Part shown: one piece after another, positions 60,129 to 64,000 of the stretch
How the letters are laid out: every line of letters starts with the position of its first letter
Position numbering within the stretch: the first letter of the stretch is position 1
Assembly (NCBI GenBank): GCA_947069175.1
Contig: CAMTDV010001633.1
Span: 58,138,102 to 58,202,101 of the forward strand
DNA from: Scalesia atractyloides
Taxonomy: Eukaryota; Streptophyta; Magnoliopsida; Asterales; Asteraceae
Length of the DNA stretch: 64,000 nt
Direction: 5' to 3'
Notes under the pieces: model-generated
Seen by the model: only the letters and a program-made list of their open reading frames with translations
Databases searched by the model: none
Told to the model about the DNA's origin: nothing
Position numbers and translations under genes: made by a program

Positions 60129-60163
60129 TGTCACACCTTGATTTCCCGGTGGGCCCTTTGGAT
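60129..60163 (-). repeat. 5' LTR remnant of element D (35 bp)
   Basis: The sequence tgtcaccttgatttcccggtgggccc-type (with one extra ac) equals the end of the LTR at 49186, then diverges abruptly into Copia sequence. Nearly all of the 5' LTR is lost. Confidence 0.85.
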
Positions 60164-60164
60164 T

Positions 60165-60344
60165 TTCGGCACTAGGTACCATTGGAACATGGGGTCCGAA
60201 TATAATAGACTTCTAACATCCTATGTTCTGTTGAGCTAGCGCATGTGCCATCTGACGTTGCCAGATATTGTTTTCAAATCTAACAAGCATTGGAGGCTTG
60301 TTGCTAAAACTGGTGTTATGGGGATCATGATTGTTTTGTGTCAT
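60165..60344 (-). pseudogene. Copia-type gag N-terminal fragment
   Basis: On the - strand the ATG at 60342-60344 opens a frame beginning MTQNNHDPHN and continuing NKPPMLVRFENNIWQRQMA and LAQQNIGC, then a stop. The following frame reads IIFGPHVPMVPS. The pattern PPML...W..RM...I..GP..P is that of Copia gag starts. It is cut at 60164 by the junction with element D. Confidence 0.6.
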
Positions 60345-60496
60345 TCCTTTTGATCTTTTGCAAAAACGGAGTGTGTATAAAAACTTTTGAATTTTACACT
60401 TTAATCTCTGATTTCAGACACAACGAACAGAGTGGATACCTATGTGAGCTAATCGTTGTATATTAAATTGATTGTGAAATCAAGTTTAAAGTGACC

Positions 60497-60510
60497 AAGC
60501 TCTGATACCA
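60497..60510 (-). other. Primer-binding site of the Copia fragment
   Basis: The - strand reads TGGTATCAGAGCTT, two bases after the LTR end TCATAACA at 60513-60520. It is the iMet-type site shared by many plant Copia elements. Confidence 0.85.
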
Positions 60511-60512
60511 AT

Positions 60513-60677
60513 TGTTATGATCTGAGATGCTCATAGTATGCTTTGATGAACAAATATGAATGTAGTTTTATAAACAATGGAAATTTGCAGAAATAAATGA
60601 ACATACAAGAGTGGAAAGTTATATTAACTTGTTTTCCATTGATAATCAAAAGATTACAAATACAGAAATCCTACACC
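60513..60677 (-). repeat. Partial 5' LTR of the Copia fragment
   Basis: TGTTATGATCTGAG on the + strand is the complement of the LTR 3' end. The LTR is cut after 165 bp by the start of the next element at 60678. Confidence 0.7.
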
Positions 60678-63048
60678 TGTAATGCATAGCATTTTCATAC
60701 TTTCCCCATATAGAAAGCATATTCATATTTGTATTTTTGGAAAATTGTAGTCGTGTTATACTCATATTCAATTTCAACTTTATGATCCGAGACTTTGATC
60801 GTAATGGAATTCATACTTTATACATATTTGTCTTACATGCGTTTCAGTCGTTAAACATGTTTACACACAAACCGATACTTGTTATACGTGCCAATACTCA
60901 TACATACACTCTCGATACTTAAATTGTACTCACATACGTGTTATATACTTAAAACATGCCAAAAACACCTTAAAATACCAAGTTTTAGCTTAAAATGAGG
61001 GAAAAACCAAAGTTCGGGGACTAAAATGCAAATCTGCCCAAAATAGGGCGTGGCGCTATGCGACGCTTAACCCAATTAGGCGTCGCAGGGAGTCTAGCCC
61101 CCTGATATGCAAAAAGTTGCTACCAGCTCCTAGATTGGTCATCTTTCTCACCTCTCTTCATACCCAATCAACTTAAACCTCCATTAAAACCCAAAACCCT
61201 AATCCTCCATTATAAAACCAAGCCTCCATCACCTCATTTTCACTTTCTAAACTCATCTATACCTCCAAAACACTCTCAAATCAGTTGCAACATCAAAAAA
61301 CTCAGATTGTTCTAAGTGTAAAAGTGAGCACTTTACTATCCTCTTCATCTTTTCTTCACTTTTTCTTCCTCTACAAGGCTTGGAACACCTCTAGGAGTGT
61401 TTCCACAGGTTTTCCATGGAAAACCAAGGTGGAACATCACCATTTTGAGGTCTAAACTTTCTGTTTTGGATGAAGAACTCATAAACCTTTATAAACTTAC
61501 ATATTTCACAAACAAACTTGTGTTCTTATGCCACTAATCAAGTCCATAATTGGTGAGCTTAACCAAGGTTGTTTCATACAAATTTGGAGGTGTTATTTAC
61601 CTCCAAACTTTTTGTTTCATAAGGGTTTTAAACCCACAAGTGTTGAAACCATCCAAGCTTGTTCTTGCGACAAGACTTGTGTTTTGGTAATAATGTGATT
61701 ACTTGGAAGCCTTGGCTATCCTACTATCAATCCACCACCTCACTTTATGATTTCACCTTGCTATCCTAAGTGGTTTGCTATACCTAAAAGTAACTTAACC
61801 CTTTTAACTGCCAACACTCAGTTAACTCTTTCTATGTCGGAAGTGGAAACCCGGGTTGATGATTACTTGGCCACCTAGTATAGTAAGAAGTTTTATATTA
61901 CTTTCCTTTTTATGACCATCCGAAATCATCCTTGTGGTGATTTGGTATTGGTGAATCATGCGTGAGATTAAATGGATGATTATCATCCTACCCCCATGCT
62001 TGACTTATATGACATCTATGGTATACATGTTAGACTTATTATGTACTATATAATATATATATATATATAAACTTATACATAACCGAACCCTTAATAATAA
62101 TCGTTATGGTTACTTGTTAAGACAATAGGTTATATCATATGAGCCTTAAGCACGTCATTACGATTCTAATGGGTAATCTAACCCATGAAATCACATTCAC
62201 CTATACGGGTTATCATAATGTCAAAAACGGGTGTATTGAGACTAAATGGTTACTTTTATGTATACATACTTTTTGTACTTTAGATTCCAAATCTGAATCC
62301 TCCTTTAACATATTGAGAACTCCAAACACCCTCATCCTCCTATTCTCATCAACTCGTCGATACCCGGAAAATCGGAAAGCAATGCAAACTTGTGAGTACA
62401 CTCGAACACTCTTTTTATGCTTTACACTTTTGGGTGCAATATGTTTAACCTATCAAAATAAACGCAATCACACTTATACTTTATGCAAACACAAACAATC
62501 CATTATACATGCTAAAATACATGAAACATGATTTGTATTCTTGGAACATTCTTATATGATTCGCTTATCATTAACTTCGTACGAGCCTCCCCTTAACATG
62601 TATAGCGCTATAGGAGTAACGCACTGCTCGTATTCTTGAGGTCATTTAAGTATTCAAATTCTTACGGTACACTTGAGCATTGACTTGTAAAATTTCATGT
62701 CTTGATACATTAATCTAGTAAACTATTTTTGCCATGTGGATTCATTTAAACCTATTACATACTTATGCTATATAAAAACTTGTGTACTCGCCAATGCTTT
62801 TGTATTGAACTATACTTTTAAACATATTGTAGGAATTCTATGATGATGATGGTATATGGAACTTGGTAGGAAGGACTAGAAATGCACCAAATCTTAATTC
62901 ATGTTTATAGATTTGAACGTTTGATTTTGTTGATTTTGATATTTGAACGGCAAAAGCATACATACAAACTGTCATATTTTATCATCAACAATCATCTCCA
63001 ATGATACAAAAAATGAATTTCAACTTGTGATGGTGAGGACACATTATC
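60678..63048 (+). repeat. 5' LTR of a second C-family element, continuing beyond the window
   Basis: It starts TGTAATGCATAGC, matching TGTAACGCTCAGC at 11650, and is collinear with that LTR through cttggaacacctctagga, the AT tract (62046-62068), the gagcctccccttaacatgta block (62585) and the tttaaacatattgtaggaa block (62818). TATAAAACC lies at 61211. An 8-bp inverted repeat TGCGACGC...GCGTCGCA lies at 61059-61087. The right end is not certain. The frame at 62139-62531 is LTR sequence and not called. Confidence 0.8.
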
Positions 63049-63133
63049 TAATCCACGCGTTGTGGAAACCACCGGCGGTGGTATATCACGCACGATAACG
63101 CGTGATGGATCTTCACCACGGGGGCGCCCCGAC
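63049..63133. other. GC-rich multi-hairpin island at the LTR/leader junction
   Basis: Three inverted repeats lie in 85 bases: ACCACC-GGC-GGTGGT, TCACGC-ACGATAAC... closing on GCGTGA, and the perfect palindrome GGGGCGCCCC at 63121-63130. The surroundings are AT-rich. The expected primer-binding site should be here, but only TGGTAT is recognisable (63079-63084). Confidence 0.65.
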
Positions 63134-64000
63134 CCCTCTAACTATAGGGAATTAGGAAAAATTTGTCATGATTTGACCTAGTCTATAGTCTAAGTACCCA
63201 TACTTGACCATTCTTGATTTCATTCTCCAAATACTCAAAATTCTAGCTATTTGCTTCTATCTCATCTTTTGTCTTAAATTTTCGTATGTCTTCCCTAAAA
63301 CGATTTACCATACACACATGAAGACGTGAAAGCATTCGTATTATAAAAACAAGACGATTTCACCAAATAGGAGTGTAACCCTCGCTTTGGTGAAAGACCC
63401 TAAATCCGCATCCTCGATTTTCATGAAATTACACATCAAGTTAGGAGTGACATCCTTACCTTGATGAAATTTCGCCATGCTATTCTAGTGGACCCTTATC
63501 GACGAGTCGGATTTAATTCCTTTCTTCGATTGGTAAGTACCAACCACACTTAGGGAATGATGTTGTCAAGTTAGGGGCGATACCCGCACCTTGATAACTA
63601 GTCCCAATTCTCTATTTTTCAATCCCGCCAAGGTCTCGAACTTTCGATTGACTAAGGACATGTAGTAACCGGAAGGGTGAATACTGTTAACCGAAATTTC
63701 GGCGAGAGTATTTTACCTATTCGGCCAAAGCATGCTTCCCATACTCAAAAGAACTTTCGATCACTTTGGTTAGTCAAAGTTCCGTTTCGGAACAATCCAA
63801 GTTTTAGTCAAAACGATCATTATATTATATCGATTTTATGCATAACATAATGCGAACATCCCTTTCTTTCCAAATTCAAATTATTTTCACAATGATTACT
63901 CGCGTATTCATGTGTGCAAAATGTAACATATAAATTACATCAAATGCGGCATAAAACTAACCCTTTTTTAGTACTAATGTTTGGAAAAAAGCACGTTTCT
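63134..64000 (+). other. Leader of the second C-family element
   Basis: It begins taactatagggaattagg, like the leader just after the primer site at 25889. It then matches 6260-6960 of element C (for example the tagtggacccttac and agtaaccggaagggtgaata blocks). No gag frame is reached before the window ends. Confidence 0.75.

Larger units (their letters stand above)
49186..60163 (-). mobile_element. Element D: Ty3/gypsy retrotransposon, interrupted and decayed
   Basis: On the - strand the order is a short 5' LTR remnant (60129-60163), tRNA-iMet primer site (60111-60125), Pro/Gln-rich frame, gag, protease, reverse transcriptase, RNase H, integrase, purine tract and 3' LTR (49186-51566). It is broken by a solo LTR (54568-57234) and by an Athila-type LTR fragment (53433-53893). 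All coding pieces carry stops. The flank ATAAC (49181-49185) cannot be paired because the 5' LTR is truncated. Confidence 0.88.

Overview
The window looks like nuclear DNA of a flowering plant, most probably a member of the daisy family (Asteraceae). The base composition is AT-rich. Almost all of it is LTR-retrotransposon sequence, and the only intact-looking host gene has a plant-type intron. The family-level placement is an inference from how the gag, protease and LTR sequences read; I ran no search.

Layout. 1-3436 is a rearranged long LTR of the Ty3/gypsy type. 3553-4042 is a fold-back element between two (TAA)n tracts. 4316-14052 (element C) is a Ty3/gypsy chromovirus-like element on the + strand, bounded by a perfect 5-bp duplication GAGCA. 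It has decayed gag, protease, reverse transcriptase, RNase H, integrase and a chromodomain-like tail. 14846-18022 is a decayed Mutator-like transposase gene on the - strand that ends in an OTU-like domain. 18430-38432 is an Athila-like element that keeps only gag and protease. Inside it sits a 12.5-kb element (22544-35045) with 3.3-kb LTRs and 5.8 kb of internal DNA without recognisable coding sequence, as in large retrotransposon derivatives.

38433-45399 is the least repetitive stretch. It holds one host gene, a two-exon CFL1-like WW-domain gene (40582-41683, +), and a decayed Copia RNase H fragment (-). 45405-47627 is an Athila-type solo LTR (-) with target duplication AGGTT. 48272-49185 is a partial LTR. 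49186-60163 (element D) is a Ty3/gypsy element on the - strand, broken by a solo LTR (54568-57234, which itself carries a MITE) and by an Athila-type LTR fragment. A Copia 5' end (60165-60677) and the start of another C-family element (60678 to the window end) close the window.

The elements are nested. The LARD-like element lies inside the Athila element, which adjoins (and may lie inside) the Mutator-like element. A MITE lies inside a solo LTR inside element D. None of the transposon open reading frames looks intact, so mobility from this locus would need proteins supplied from elsewhere. Two signals stand out beyond ordinary nesting. CG-containing dyads recur upstream of the TATA box in the U3 of unrelated LTR families. 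The LARD-like element also has a target-flank arrangement that simple insertion does not explain.
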